A DNA stretch of 32,418 bases, from positions 1 to 32,418 of IMG/VR virus record IMGVR_UViG_3300020470_000111; one strand, written 5' to 3'. The notes under the pieces are model-generated. The model was not told the DNA's origin. It did no database searches and was given only the letters and a program-made list of their open reading frames with translations. Of the stretch, positions 6,353 through 15,344 are shown piece by piece. How positions within the stretch are numbered: position 1 is the stretch's first letter; every line of letters starts with the position of its first letter. The stretch is from a virus. The translations under genes were made by a program, and so were the position numbers.

Positions 6353-7921
6353 ATGGCAACTACAGAATCGGTTAAGGGACTATTACTCAGATCTTCTATT
6401 AACCTCAAAGCTATAAACGAATCAACCAGATCTTTTTCTGAAGGAATGACGAAAGCTAGGCTTTCTACTCAGAAGATTGCTTCAAGTTTGGAGGAATCTA
6501 ATAGAATAAAGAAGAAGATGATAGCTAGTGATGATACATGGTTTAGGAAAAGGAGAAATGCTGTAAAGAGAAAAGAAAATGAAGATCTTATGGAGGCTGG
6601 TAGTATAGGTGGTGCAGTAAAGAGAACAGGAAAGGCACTTGCAGATAGTACCAAAGGATTCTTGGGTAGAATTATGGATTTTGTTGGTGTTATTATGGTT
6701 GGGTGGTTAGCAAGTAATCTACCAACTATTATTAAAGGTGCTCAAGAATTGATGAAGAAAATACAGGGTGTTGTTGATATAACTACTGGTTGGTTCAATT
6801 TTGTTGTTGGTATATTTTCGGGATTGGGTGCTAATCTAGAACAGCAGCAAGATTCTGTCACTAATAGTAACCTTACATTACAGAAAGAATCTGGAGCAGT
6901 TGAAAAGGAACTTAATAATGTTCGTCGTGGAGTTAATATAATGGAAATGGAGATACTGGATGGTTTTAACCAATATAATGCTGCTGTTGATGAAGAAAAT
7001 AAAAAAAGAGGAAAGAAAGATGAAAATAAAGATGATGGTGCAGAAGGACAACAAAATCAATGGTGGGATTTTCTTGATTTGTTCCCAAATAAAGAAAAGG
7101 AACAAGAGGTTGAAACAGATCAAGAATCTGATGAAAATCAAGTAGAATCTGAACAGGAATCTGATAGTGTTCAGGTAGATTCAGATAAAGATAAAGTTGC
7201 TAATCTTAAAACACAACAAAATAATAAGGTTGAAAAGGTTGATACTGATAGAGATTCGGAATCAGAAGAGTCTGAAATTTTTAAAGATGAGGGTGATGGA
7301 GAACCTCTTGATATGTTTAAGGATGGTGGTATTGTAGAAGGAAAACCTCATTCACAAGGTGGAGAAGATATTAATGTTGAAGGTGGTGAAGCTGTTATAC
7401 CTAAGAAGAGTGTTGACAAATTAGGACCTGAATTTATTACTAAAATGATTCAAGGTAATGTTGACACTACGAGTGGTAAATTACAGGAAGCAGGAAGTTT
7501 AATGAAAAAACTTGTTGCAGAACAGTCAGAACAGATGAAAGGTGTTGATGGAATATTTGATGATATGCAGGGAAGTATTGATAAATTGAAAAAGAAAAAG
7601 AAAGAGGATAAAGGAAATCGTGGATTTCTTGGTTGGAGATCTTCTGTTGATTGGTTAACAGGTGGATTAACTGACTTAGATAAAAAAGGAAATGAATTTA
7701 ATCTTATTAACCCTAAGAACAAAAAGGAGAAAATAGAAAAATTAAAAACTCCAAGAAAAGGGTCGAAGGTAATTATGTTAAATAATGAGAGTAGCAATTC
7801 TTCTCCTAGTGGTGGACAACCATCACTCAGTAAACCAAGTGGTGGTGTTAGAAGATTATCTGGCGATACTGGTTCATTTTATAGAAAGATTGCTTCAGCA
7901 TCAATATACGCATATACTTAA
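6353..7921 (+). CDS. Tape-measure-like tail protein B (522 aa), paralogue of the preceding gene
   Basis: The N-terminal 110 residues are helical and basic. Hydrophobic helices follow (MDFVGVIMVGWLA near residue 107, then WFNFVVGIFSGLG near 145). Residues 160-320 are charged and highly acidic, with many Glu-Ser-Asp repeats. Near residues 325-360 is GGIVEGKPHSQGGEDINV followed by GGEAVIPKKSV, which closely resembles the C-terminal GG...GGE.VI pattern common in phage tape-measure proteins. The shared GNRGFLGW block follows near 421. The gene starts 5 nt after the previous stop. Together these suggest that two tape-measure-type subunits are encoded in tandem. Which one sets tail length, or whether both do, cannot be read from sequence. 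Confidence 0.72.
   Translation: MATTESVKGLLLRSSINLKAINESTRSFSEGMTKARLSTQKIASSLEESNRIKKKMIASDDTWFRKRRNAVKRKENEDLMEAGSIGGAVKRTGKALADSTKGFLGRIMDFVGVIMVGWLASNLPTIIKGAQELMKKIQGVVDITTGWFNFVVGIFSGLGANLEQQQDSVTNSNLTLQKESGAVEKELNNVRRGVNIMEMEILDGFNQYNAAVDEENKKRGKKDENKDDGAEGQQNQWWDFLDLFPNKEKEQEVETDQESDENQVESEQESDSVQVDSDKDKVANLKTQQNNKVEKVDTDRDSESEESEIFKDEGDGEPLDMFKDGGIVEGKPHSQGGEDINVEGGEAVIPKKSVDKLGPEFITKMIQGNVDTTSGKLQEAGSLMKKLVAEQSEQMKGVDGIFDDMQGSIDKLKKKKKEDKGNRGFLGWRSSVDWLTGGLTDLDKKGNEFNLINPKNKKEKIEKLKTPRKGSKVIMLNNESSNSSPSGGQPSLSKPSGGVRRLSGDTGSFYRKIASASIYAYT
7613..7717 (+). repeat. 105-nt direct repeat, copy 2
   Basis: Second copy of the segment at 6021-6125, in the same reading frame and at an equivalent place in the paralogous gene. 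All 6 differences fall in the second half. Confidence 0.95.
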
Positions 7922-9247
7922 ATGTCAGCAGTAGATCCATCAATATACGAGGAAATTATAATTGAATCAGCAGACGGTTCAAAGACAGTTGATATAGCTG
8001 CTGGTACTGTTATGATTGATTATTATGAAGATATTCTTTCACCTACAATTACTGTTAAGTTGCAAGTTGTAAATGATGGTGGTACTATAGAAGGAGAAGA
8101 TGGTAAATTGCAGACTGTATATAATGGTTTACCTTTAAGGGGTGGTGAAAGAGTTAAACTTAAGATTGCTGGTAATACTAAAGATAATCCAGGACTTGAT
8201 TTTGCTTCTCAAGAAGACAAATACTTATATGTTTCTAGTATTACTAATGTATTGTCTAAGACTGAAAGTGAAGCATTTACTTTGAATTTAGTTTCTCGTG
8301 AAGCATTAACTAATGAAACAACAAGAGTAGGTAGAAAATTTCCTACTTCTCTTAAAATTAGTGAGTCTGTTAAAAAAATCATTAAGGATAAAAAGTATTT
8401 AAGTACTAATAAATCAATATTGATTGATGAAACTCAGAATAAGTATGGTTTCGTTGGTAATATGAGGAAACCTTTTACTATATTAACATGGTTAGCTTCT
8501 AAGAGTGTTCCTGGAAAAAATAAGAAGAGTTCTGGGACTGCTGGATATTTCTTTTATGAAACTAGAACTGGATATAAATTTAGATCTATTGATAGTATGA
8601 TAGCTGGAGAGCCTTTTGGTAAGATTTATCGTTTTACTGAGGTTGTTCAAAAAGGACCAGGTACTGATTATAAGATTATAAGTTATAATACAAATCAAAA
8701 TCAAGATCTTTTAGGCAATCTACAAAGAGGTGCATATTGTAGTCAAAGGATATTTTTTAATCCTTATACTTTTGAATATACAGATCCTGCAAAGGGTTTA
8801 TTTAAATTAGAAGATTATAGGAAGAATACTGAAAATTTGGGTAAGGATATAAAATTACCAAGAATACATCCTGATGATGATAGAACTTTAGGTGATATTC
8901 CTAGTAGAAATGTTACAGCAGTTCTTGATGTTGGAACAATGGAAAAGGATGCTTCTACCGACTCAAAGAATGCTGATCCTGGTAAAACACAGTCTCAAGC
9001 TATGATGAGGTATAACACCTTGTTTACACAATTAATTTCTATGACAATACCATCAAACACTAATTTGGAAGCTGGTAATATTATTGAATGTAGTTTTCCT
9101 AGAATTACTAAAGGTGATAAAAAAGATGATGATCCAGAGCAAAGTGGTCTATATATGATTAAGGAATTGTGTCATCATTATGATCCTAATGGGTCATATA
9201 CTTCGTTAAAATTAATAAGCGATACATTCGGATCTAAACCATCATGA
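7922..9247 (+). CDS. 27: Baseplate hub protein, gp27-like
   Basis: A 441-aa protein, against 391 aa for T4 gp27. The N-terminal domain has YYEDILSPTITVKLQVVND and LPLRGGERVKLKI, the tube-like hub fold. The middle has PFTILTWLASKSV followed by GYFFYETRTGYKFRSIDSM, a pattern kept in gp27 and gpD-type hub proteins. gp27 forms the trimeric ring that joins the tail tube to the gp5 spike. Its last codons overlap the next start as ATGA, consistent with co-production of the two partners. The tape-measure, hub, spike gene order also supports the call. Confidence 0.75.
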   Translation: MSAVDPSIYEEIIIESADGSKTVDIAAGTVMIDYYEDILSPTITVKLQVVNDGGTIEGEDGKLQTVYNGLPLRGGERVKLKIAGNTKDNPGLDFASQEDKYLYVSSITNVLSKTESEAFTLNLVSREALTNETTRVGRKFPTSLKISESVKKIIKDKKYLSTNKSILIDETQNKYGFVGNMRKPFTILTWLASKSVPGKNKKSSGTAGYFFYETRTGYKFRSIDSMIAGEPFGKIYRFTEVVQKGPGTDYKIISYNTNQNQDLLGNLQRGAYCSQRIFFNPYTFEYTDPAKGLFKLEDYRKNTENLGKDIKLPRIHPDDDRTLGDIPSRNVTAVLDVGTMEKDASTDSKNADPGKTQSQAMMRYNTLFTQLISMTIPSNTNLEAGNIIECSFPRITKGDKKDDDPEQSGLYMIKELCHHYDPNGSYTSLKLISDTFGSKPS

Positions 9248-11349
9248 TAGAACAGTCACTATTAAAAAGTAATTTTGTAGGAAGAGATGGTTTTCGTTGG
9301 TGGATAGGACAGATCGCACCAGAAGATTGTCAAGGTGATCAAATAAATCAATCAGGATCTTCTTGGGGTAATAGGATTAAAGTCCGTATTATGGGATATC
9401 ATCCTCAAGATCTTACTGAATTGAAGAATGATGATCTTCCTTGGGCACAGGTTTTATTACCAACAACTGCAGGATCTGGTGGTGCTGATAGATTTAGATC
9501 CATTAGATTGAGTCCAGGTGATAGTGTATTTGGATTCTTTCTTGATGGTGATGATGCACAACTACCTGTTATTGTAGGTCTTTTTGGTAGAACTAAAGGA
9601 CAGTTTCCATCTAAAGATTATAGTATGCCTTTTGCACCTTTTACTGGGTATACTTCTAAGATTACTAATGATGGTTCATACTTCTTGAAGACTGAGGTTG
9701 GTGAGCAATCTTCTAGTGCTCAATCATTACCAGTTCAACTTCCTGAGAAGTTAGTTAACAAATTAAATGAAAAATTAGAAGATGTTGAAAAATTAAGATC
9801 TACTCATCCTGTTATAGGTAAAGTTATCAATCTTGCTAGTAATGAATCGACTTCTACAATAAGTGAAATAAAGGATCAAGTTGGTGGATTGGTTGATGAT
9901 ATTCAAGGTATGGTTGCTGGTGGTAAGTTATCTGAATTAACTGGAGCAGCAAAACAATTATCGAAGAAAAAAATAGGACTTGTTACTGATAAACTTGCTG
10001 GACTATCTGGTGGATTAGCTGGGAGTATGATGAGCAGTCTTACCAGTGAAATGGGACCTAAGTTGAATGGTGGGTTGAAAAAGTTATACAAAAAAGTATT
10101 TGGTACAGTATTTGCTGCTACTAAGAGTCGTTCTATAGCTAAAAAAGCTGGTGCTAAAGCACAGGCAGCTTTAATTAATCCTCTTAAAGCTATTGAAAAT
10201 GGTATGCCTTGTATTATGCAAAACATTGTTGGTGGTTTGAAAGATACTATTAGTGGAATGCTTAAAGGATTATTAGATAATGTTAAGAATTTTGTTTCTT
10301 GTATTGGTGATCAATTTATTGGTGGATTGATGAATCAGATTATTGGAGGTATTACTAAAGGTCTTGGACCACTTTTAGGTGGAATAGGTAGTATATTAGG
10401 TGGATTTAGTCCTGGTGATTTCTTAAGAAGTAAAGCAGAAGCATTACTTAATGTTGCTAAAATGTTTGAATGCGAAACACCACCAACACCATCTAATCGA
10501 GAAGTTACTAAATGGGTTCTAGGTAAAGGACCAGTAGAAGCTGCTGAGATTGCAGTTGATAAGATATTATCTGTTGCTAATACTGCTGATAAATTGACCG
10601 AAGGTTTAGTTGATGCTGCTCAAGGGTTAAGTATTGCTAGTGGTAGTTTAGGAGTATTTGATTTTATGAATCCAAGTGTATCTGTTCCTAAATTTAAGAG
10701 TCCATTGGGCGAATGTTATGGTGGTCCTCCATTAAAATGTGCTGGTGTTAAAGTTAAGATTTTTGGTAGTGATGGAGTTGGTGCTAATGCTAGAGCAATT
10801 TTAGGTAATAGAATTGGTGATGGTGTTGAAGCAGTAGGTAGTCTTATTGGTATTGATTTGAAGAGTGGTGGATCTGGATATAATAGACCACCATTTGTAG
10901 AAATAACTGATGAATGTAATCAGGGATATGGTGCAGTTGCTAGGGCAGTTATTGATTATGATGAAGAATCTCCAACATATCAGCAAATAACTGATATCTA
11001 TGTTGTATCGGGAGGTGAAAATTATCCAATTAAAGATACTGATATGGATGGTAAAGATCCAGTGGTAGTTGATCGTGTTACTATTGTTAATCCAGGAAAG
11101 GATTATGATAAAGATGATAAGGTGACTGATGAAGATGGTAATGAATATACCACTTATATTGATAATATGGGAAGAATAGTTAATGTTATACCACCAAGTG
11201 CTGCAACAGTTAATGTTAAGGAGATATCTAAGTTACCAGAACTTAAAATTGATACGAGAACAGGTTATGGTGCTATCTTGAAACCAAGATTAGGAGCAAG
11301 ACCTCCATATCAAGGTGAAGTTAAGCAGGTTATTGATTGTGTCAGTTGA
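9244..11349 (+). CDS. 5: Baseplate central spike base, gp5-like without a visible lysozyme domain
   Basis: A 701-aa protein. Residues 1-120 look like the gp5/VgrG OB domain: IKVRIMGYHPQD, LPWAQVLLPTTAG, LSPGDSVFGFFLDGDDAQLPVIVG and LFGRTKG. Residues 160-420 form a Gly/Ala-rich helical and hydrophobic region in place of the T4 lysozyme domain; I see no lysozyme motif. From about residue 540 come beta-rich GGSGYNRPPFVEITDE and GYGAVARAVIDY segments, a module common in marine phage structural proteins. T4 gp5 also has a C-terminal beta-helix, which here seems to be encoded by the next gene. The protein should form the trimeric base of the cell-puncturing device. Confidence 0.75.
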   Translation: MIEQSLLKSNFVGRDGFRWWIGQIAPEDCQGDQINQSGSSWGNRIKVRIMGYHPQDLTELKNDDLPWAQVLLPTTAGSGGADRFRSIRLSPGDSVFGFFLDGDDAQLPVIVGLFGRTKGQFPSKDYSMPFAPFTGYTSKITNDGSYFLKTEVGEQSSSAQSLPVQLPEKLVNKLNEKLEDVEKLRSTHPVIGKVINLASNESTSTISEIKDQVGGLVDDIQGMVAGGKLSELTGAAKQLSKKKIGLVTDKLAGLSGGLAGSMMSSLTSEMGPKLNGGLKKLYKKVFGTVFAATKSRSIAKKAGAKAQAALINPLKAIENGMPCIMQNIVGGLKDTISGMLKGLLDNVKNFVSCIGDQFIGGLMNQIIGGITKGLGPLLGGIGSILGGFSPGDFLRSKAEALLNVAKMFECETPPTPSNREVTKWVLGKGPVEAAEIAVDKILSVANTADKLTEGLVDAAQGLSIASGSLGVFDFMNPSVSVPKFKSPLGECYGGPPLKCAGVKVKIFGSDGVGANARAILGNRIGDGVEAVGSLIGIDLKSGGSGYNRPPFVEITDECNQGYGAVARAVIDYDEESPTYQQITDIYVVSGGENYPIKDTDMDGKDPVVVDRVTIVNPGKDYDKDDKVTDEDGNEYTTYIDNMGRIVNVIPPSAATVNVKEISKLPELKIDTRTGYGAILKPRLGARPPYQGEVKQVIDCVS

Positions 11350-11357
11350 AATAAATA
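11350..11357 (+). promoter_or_regulatory. T4-type late promoter for the spike-tip gene
   Basis: AATAAATA, matching the cyanophage form NATAAATA, 20 bp upstream of ATG 11378 in the 28-nt gap after the gp5-like gene. It would allow the spike tip and the following fibre genes to be transcribed apart from the hub genes. Confidence 0.65.
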
Positions 11358-11377
11358 ACAGAGTATAGGTAGTGTAA

Positions 11378-11905
11378 ATGTCTAATAAAACATCCTGGCA
11401 AAGTAGATCTGTTGATTCTTTCGGACCTAACTTCAAAATAGAAACGGCAAGTCCAAAGTTTGGTATGGCTGGATCTAGAATATATGCTATAACTGGTAGT
11501 TCAGAATCTGGTAATACTACTATAGAAATGGCTGATACTGGTAATTTGGATATTACTGTTGACGAAACTCTTACTCTTGCTGGTGGTGGAGGAAAGGGTA
11601 ATGCTGGTGCAGAAGGATCTGATAAGGGTGTTAATATAGTATCTACAAATGGAACTGGTATTAGTATTACTGCGGATAATGGAAAAATTACAATAAAGGG
11701 TAATGCTATTTTAATAAAATCTGATACTACGATAGATTTTGAGGCTGGTAGTAATATTACTTTTAATAATAAAGGTAATAGTATAAATCTTAATTGTGAA
11801 ACATTAAATACCACTGCTAAGTATTCTAGCACTCTCTGGATAAGAGATGTTAGTTGGATGGGAATGTGTTTTGGTGGAACTCAAATACCAACGGATAGGT
11901 TATAA
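11378..11905 (+). CDS. Beta-helical central spike tip protein (gp5C-like)
   Basis: A 175-aa protein. Residues 45-150 are short beta repeats rich in Gly, Asn, Thr and Ile (GNLDITVDETLTLAGG, GISITADNGKITIKGNAILI, TIDFEAGSNITFNNKGNSIN). This is the usual look of a three-stranded intertwined beta-helix like the C-terminal part of T4 gp5 or VgrG. There is no OB domain. The end (WMGMCFGGTQIPTDRL) differs in character and may cap the needle or bind a tip protein. Placement directly after the gp5-like gene suggests the two form one spike. Confidence 0.65.
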   Translation: MSNKTSWQSRSVDSFGPNFKIETASPKFGMAGSRIYAITGSSESGNTTIEMADTGNLDITVDETLTLAGGGGKGNAGAEGSDKGVNIVSTNGTGISITADNGKITIKGNAILIKSDTTIDFEAGSNITFNNKGNSINLNCETLNTTAKYSSTLWIRDVSWMGMCFGGTQIPTDRL

Positions 11906-11908
11906 GAT

Positions 11909-14900
11909 ATGGCAGAATCCGATAATTTTGAAGGTTTAAATGGGGGTAATAATCATAGAGTTGGTAATGTAGCTGAATTTTATAATGATGTCTATGTTTA
12001 TGGAACTCTTTATGCGGATTTATTTGGTAATACAGATTTTGGAGATGGATTAAATCTAAACATTCAGAATTTAAATGTATCTGGTATTGCTACATTTGAT
12101 CAAGATGTTTTTATTAATGCAGAATTATATACAGATTATCTAACAGTAAAACATAGATTTAATGTTGGTTCTGCTGGAACTGTTTTTGTTGCTATATCTT
12201 CTCAGAAAGATGCTGATGATGGTCAGACGGCAGGTCGGGTTGGAATTGGAACTACACAACCTGATGCCAGATTCCAAGTCGGTGCTGCAAATACGTCTTT
12301 TGTTGTTACTAAGGATGGTCTAGTTGGTATCGGAACTACTATACCAGGTAGTAAATTCCAAGTTGGTGTTGAATGTGTACATGTTCTTACTGACCCGTGT
12401 AGAGTTGGTATTGGAACTACTTTACCTGCAGATTTATTGCAGGTTGGTAAAAAGGATAATTCAGTTACATTTGCCCGTGATTCGGGCACTGGTAAAGTTT
12501 CTGTAGGTGTTGGAAGTGTTATACCTTTTGGTAGATTTCAAGTTAATGCTGAAGATAATATATTTACGGTTACAGATGATGGTCGAGTAGGAATTGGTAG
12601 TACATTTCCTGGTGAAATACCTGGATATCCAGGAGCTGTTGAGACTGTTGAAGGTAAATTAGCATTAAATGTAGAAGGAACAGTTAAGATTGATAGAAAT
12701 ATTGTTGACTCTGCTGATTCTCCAGGTGTAAATGGATCATATTTAACAAGAGATGGTAATGGAATTAGATGGGTTGAAGCATCTCCTGTATCTTTGGATG
12801 GAATGTATGTTCAAGATGAGCATGTAAGTTTACCTACAAATGGTGCAGCACAATTATTCCAGTGGTTGAATTTTACACAACAGAATAGTTTAGGACTTGG
12901 TACAGATACTATAATACCAATACCAGATCCAAATAATCCTACTGCAGTTGCAAGGATACAATCACGGGATTTGTGGGGTCATACTAATATTCAGAATAAT
13001 TCTCCAATCTATAGGATGACTAAGGTTGGTATTCTTAATAACAATCCAGCAGTAGAATTAGATGTAACTGGAGAACTTCATGTAACTGATAATGTTAAAT
13101 TTGATGCTCAGTTAGAAGTAGATGGTGATACTAATTTAAATGCTAAATTAGATGTTGATGGAGTATCTACATTTAATGATACTACTGATTCAACTTTCTC
13201 AACCACTGGAGCAGTTCAGATAGATGGTGGTGTTGGTATCGCTAAGAGATTGAATATTGGTGGAAAAACGATAGTAGAAGATTCTACAGAATCTGTTTCT
13301 TGCAGTACTGGTGCTTTAGTTGTATATGGTGGACTTGGTGTTGCTAGAAATTTAAATGTTTGTGGAAATCAAGACTTATCAGGAACTCTTAGAGTTAGTT
13401 CTACAGAACTATCTACTGATTGTACTACGGGTGCTGTAGTAATTGGTGGTGGTGTTGGTATTGCTGGAGATTTAAATGTATGTGGTGATGAGCATATTTT
13501 TGGAACTACACAATCAGTAACTAAAGATAGTGGTGCATTGGTTGTTGAAGGTGGTGTAGGAATTGAGAAGAATTTAAATGTAGGTAGTAATACAAAACTT
13601 ATTGGAACTCTAGAATTAGAGAACCAAATAATTGATTATGAAAATGATGTTGGTTTTGATGCATCCAGAGCTCAGAATGATTATAGATTATCAGCTACTA
13701 ATAGTGGTGTTAAGTGGAGACCAGCTGGAGTAGAAACAGAGAATATAATTTATGTTACAAGAGATGGTGATGATGGTAATAGTGGATTTTTAGAAGGTGA
13801 TGCGAAAAGAACTATTGGTGCAGCAGCAGCGATAGCACAAGAAGGAGATACAATTAAGGTTCGTTCTGGTGTTTATAATGAAAATAATCCAATTGGATTG
13901 AGAAATAAGGTTACTATTACTGGAGAGGATATTAGACTAGTAACTATTGTACCTAATAATATTAATAAGGATGTATTCCATGTTAGAAATGGTTGTTTAA
14001 TTGAGAATCTTAACTTTGCTGGTGCAACTATAACTACAAATCATCAAGATTGTGCTGCGGTTGCTTTCCCACCAACTCAAAAATATATTGATGCTGGAGT
14101 ATCATATGGTGCTGTAACGGGATATACTGCTGCTGGACCTGCTGATGAAGGACCTAATGGTAGATATAGAAGTCCATATGTTAGAAACTGTACTAACTTT
14201 ATGACTGGTAGTATTGGTATGAGAATCAATGGACATCATGTTGATGCTTCTTATACTGGAGTCAATGATTTAGGACAAGATTTAAAGAGTATGGTTTGTG
14301 ATGCATTTACACAGTATAATGAAGCAGGTATTGGTGTTTCTATTTCTAATAATGGATATGCTCAGTTAGTTTCTATTTTTACTATTGGATGTCAAATTGC
14401 TATTGGATGTACATCTGGTGGGCAGTGTGATCTAACAAACTCTAACTCTTCATTTGGTATTTTTGGATTAGTTGCTGATGGTACAGGTGTTGTTGAATTT
14501 GATGGAGATTTGGGTGCTGATATTGATGGAGAATCTGATAAGGTTATATTAAATAATTGCCAAGATTTTAATGTTGTTGGTGGAAGAAGAATTAGAACAC
14601 CTTTTGATGGGCAAGCAGCATACTTCCATTTGAATATGAATGATTATGCTGATACACCTTCAACAGCACAAATAACTGAACCAATGCAGTTCATAAGATC
14701 TGTAACTGTTGTAGATGGTGGACAACCTGGTGATTATAGTCCAGGTGCTCCTCCAATTATTACTGCTACTTTACCAGAAGGTCCAGAATCAATTCTGGCA
14801 GAATTTTCTCCTAATGTAAGTGCTGCAGGAACCATTACTTCTGTTGATGTAATTAATGCTGGTAGGAATTTCTTACCAACACAAAATGTTGTGCTTAGTA

Positions 14901-15343
14901 TTTCTGGTGCTGGTTCTGGACAAGTAACAGCAAATATGGATCCAATTTTATTTACTGTAAGTGAAGCAACAGATGCTGCAGCAGTTACAGGTATTACGAC
15001 TGTTACATTTAATGAATTTATTCCATATCCTGTTGAGGCAGGAACAAAAATGGAATTGGTGAGATTGAGTAGGATTATAACCAGTTCACATTCATTTGAA
15101 TACGTAGGTGCAGGTACGAATATAAATACAGCTAACCCGTTCCAAGGTGGAAAACCAATACCAGAAAATGAAGTTGTTGCCATTAATGGTGGTCAAGTTC
15201 CTTTCACGAGTACGGATCAAAAAGGTAATTTCAGAATTGGTGATGGTTTGACAATTGATCAAACAACCTCTACAATAAGAGGAAGGGATTTCAATAGAGC
15301 AATACAAGCACAATTAACACCACTTATATTAGCGTTAAGATAG
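11909..15343 (+). CDS. Large beta-helix tail fibre/baseplate structural protein (1144 aa)
   Basis: Modular fibre protein. Residues 1-100 give an N-terminal attachment region (FYNDVYVYGTLYADLFGN). Residues 108-240 hold several VGIGTT.P...FQVG repeats, a shaft motif known from trimeric fibres. Residues 430-570 hold four tandem units of the type TGALVVEGGVGIEKNLNVG. From about 612, YVTRDGDDGNSGFLEGDAKR and DTIKVRSGVYNEN begin a pectin-lyase-like right-handed beta-helix. The C-terminal 100 residues (SHSFEYVGAGTNIN, FTSTDQKGNFRIGDGL, RAIQAQLTPLILALR) resemble the end of the giant protein at 27882-32418. No enzymatic residues were identified. It starts 3 nt after the spike gene. Confidence 0.7.
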   Translation: MAESDNFEGLNGGNNHRVGNVAEFYNDVYVYGTLYADLFGNTDFGDGLNLNIQNLNVSGIATFDQDVFINAELYTDYLTVKHRFNVGSAGTVFVAISSQKDADDGQTAGRVGIGTTQPDARFQVGAANTSFVVTKDGLVGIGTTIPGSKFQVGVECVHVLTDPCRVGIGTTLPADLLQVGKKDNSVTFARDSGTGKVSVGVGSVIPFGRFQVNAEDNIFTVTDDGRVGIGSTFPGEIPGYPGAVETVEGKLALNVEGTVKIDRNIVDSADSPGVNGSYLTRDGNGIRWVEASPVSLDGMYVQDEHVSLPTNGAAQLFQWLNFTQQNSLGLGTDTIIPIPDPNNPTAVARIQSRDLWGHTNIQNNSPIYRMTKVGILNNNPAVELDVTGELHVTDNVKFDAQLEVDGDTNLNAKLDVDGVSTFNDTTDSTFSTTGAVQIDGGVGIAKRLNIGGKTIVEDSTESVSCSTGALVVYGGLGVARNLNVCGNQDLSGTLRVSSTELSTDCTTGAVVIGGGVGIAGDLNVCGDEHIFGTTQSVTKDSGALVVEGGVGIEKNLNVGSNTKLIGTLELENQIIDYENDVGFDASRAQNDYRLSATNSGVKWRPAGVETENIIYVTRDGDDGNSGFLEGDAKRTIGAAAAIAQEGDTIKVRSGVYNENNPIGLRNKVTITGEDIRLVTIVPNNINKDVFHVRNGCLIENLNFAGATITTNHQDCAAVAFPPTQKYIDAGVSYGAVTGYTAAGPADEGPNGRYRSPYVRNCTNFMTGSIGMRINGHHVDASYTGVNDLGQDLKSMVCDAFTQYNEAGIGVSISNNGYAQLVSIFTIGCQIAIGCTSGGQCDLTNSNSSFGIFGLVADGTGVVEFDGDLGADIDGESDKVILNNCQDFNVVGGRRIRTPFDGQAAYFHLNMNDYADTPSTAQITEPMQFIRSVTVVDGGQPGDYSPGAPPIITATLPEGPESILAEFSPNVSAAGTITSVDVINAGRNFLPTQNVVLSISGAGSGQVTANMDPILFTVSEATDAAAVTGITTVTFNEFIPYPVEAGTKMELVRLSRIITSSHSFEYVGAGTNINTANPFQGGKPIPENEVVAINGGQVPFTSTDQKGNFRIGDGLTIDQTTSTIRGRDFNRAIQAQLTPLILALR
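13208..13600 (+). repeat. Four tandem coding repeats in the 1144-aa fibre
   Basis: Units of the form GA-hydrophobic-GG-GI-LN-G begin at about 13208, 13310, 13430 and 13532, a spacing of 102, 120 and 102 nt. The protein is conserved between units but the DNA has diverged, so these are old repeats forming a fibre shaft. Confidence 0.8.
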
Positions 15344-15344
15344 T

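Noticed and set aside
11290-11832. A 180-codon antisense frame over the spike-tip gene.
   Set aside because: The sense frame encodes a clear beta-helix protein following a late promoter, and the antisense product shows only compositional hydrophobicity.
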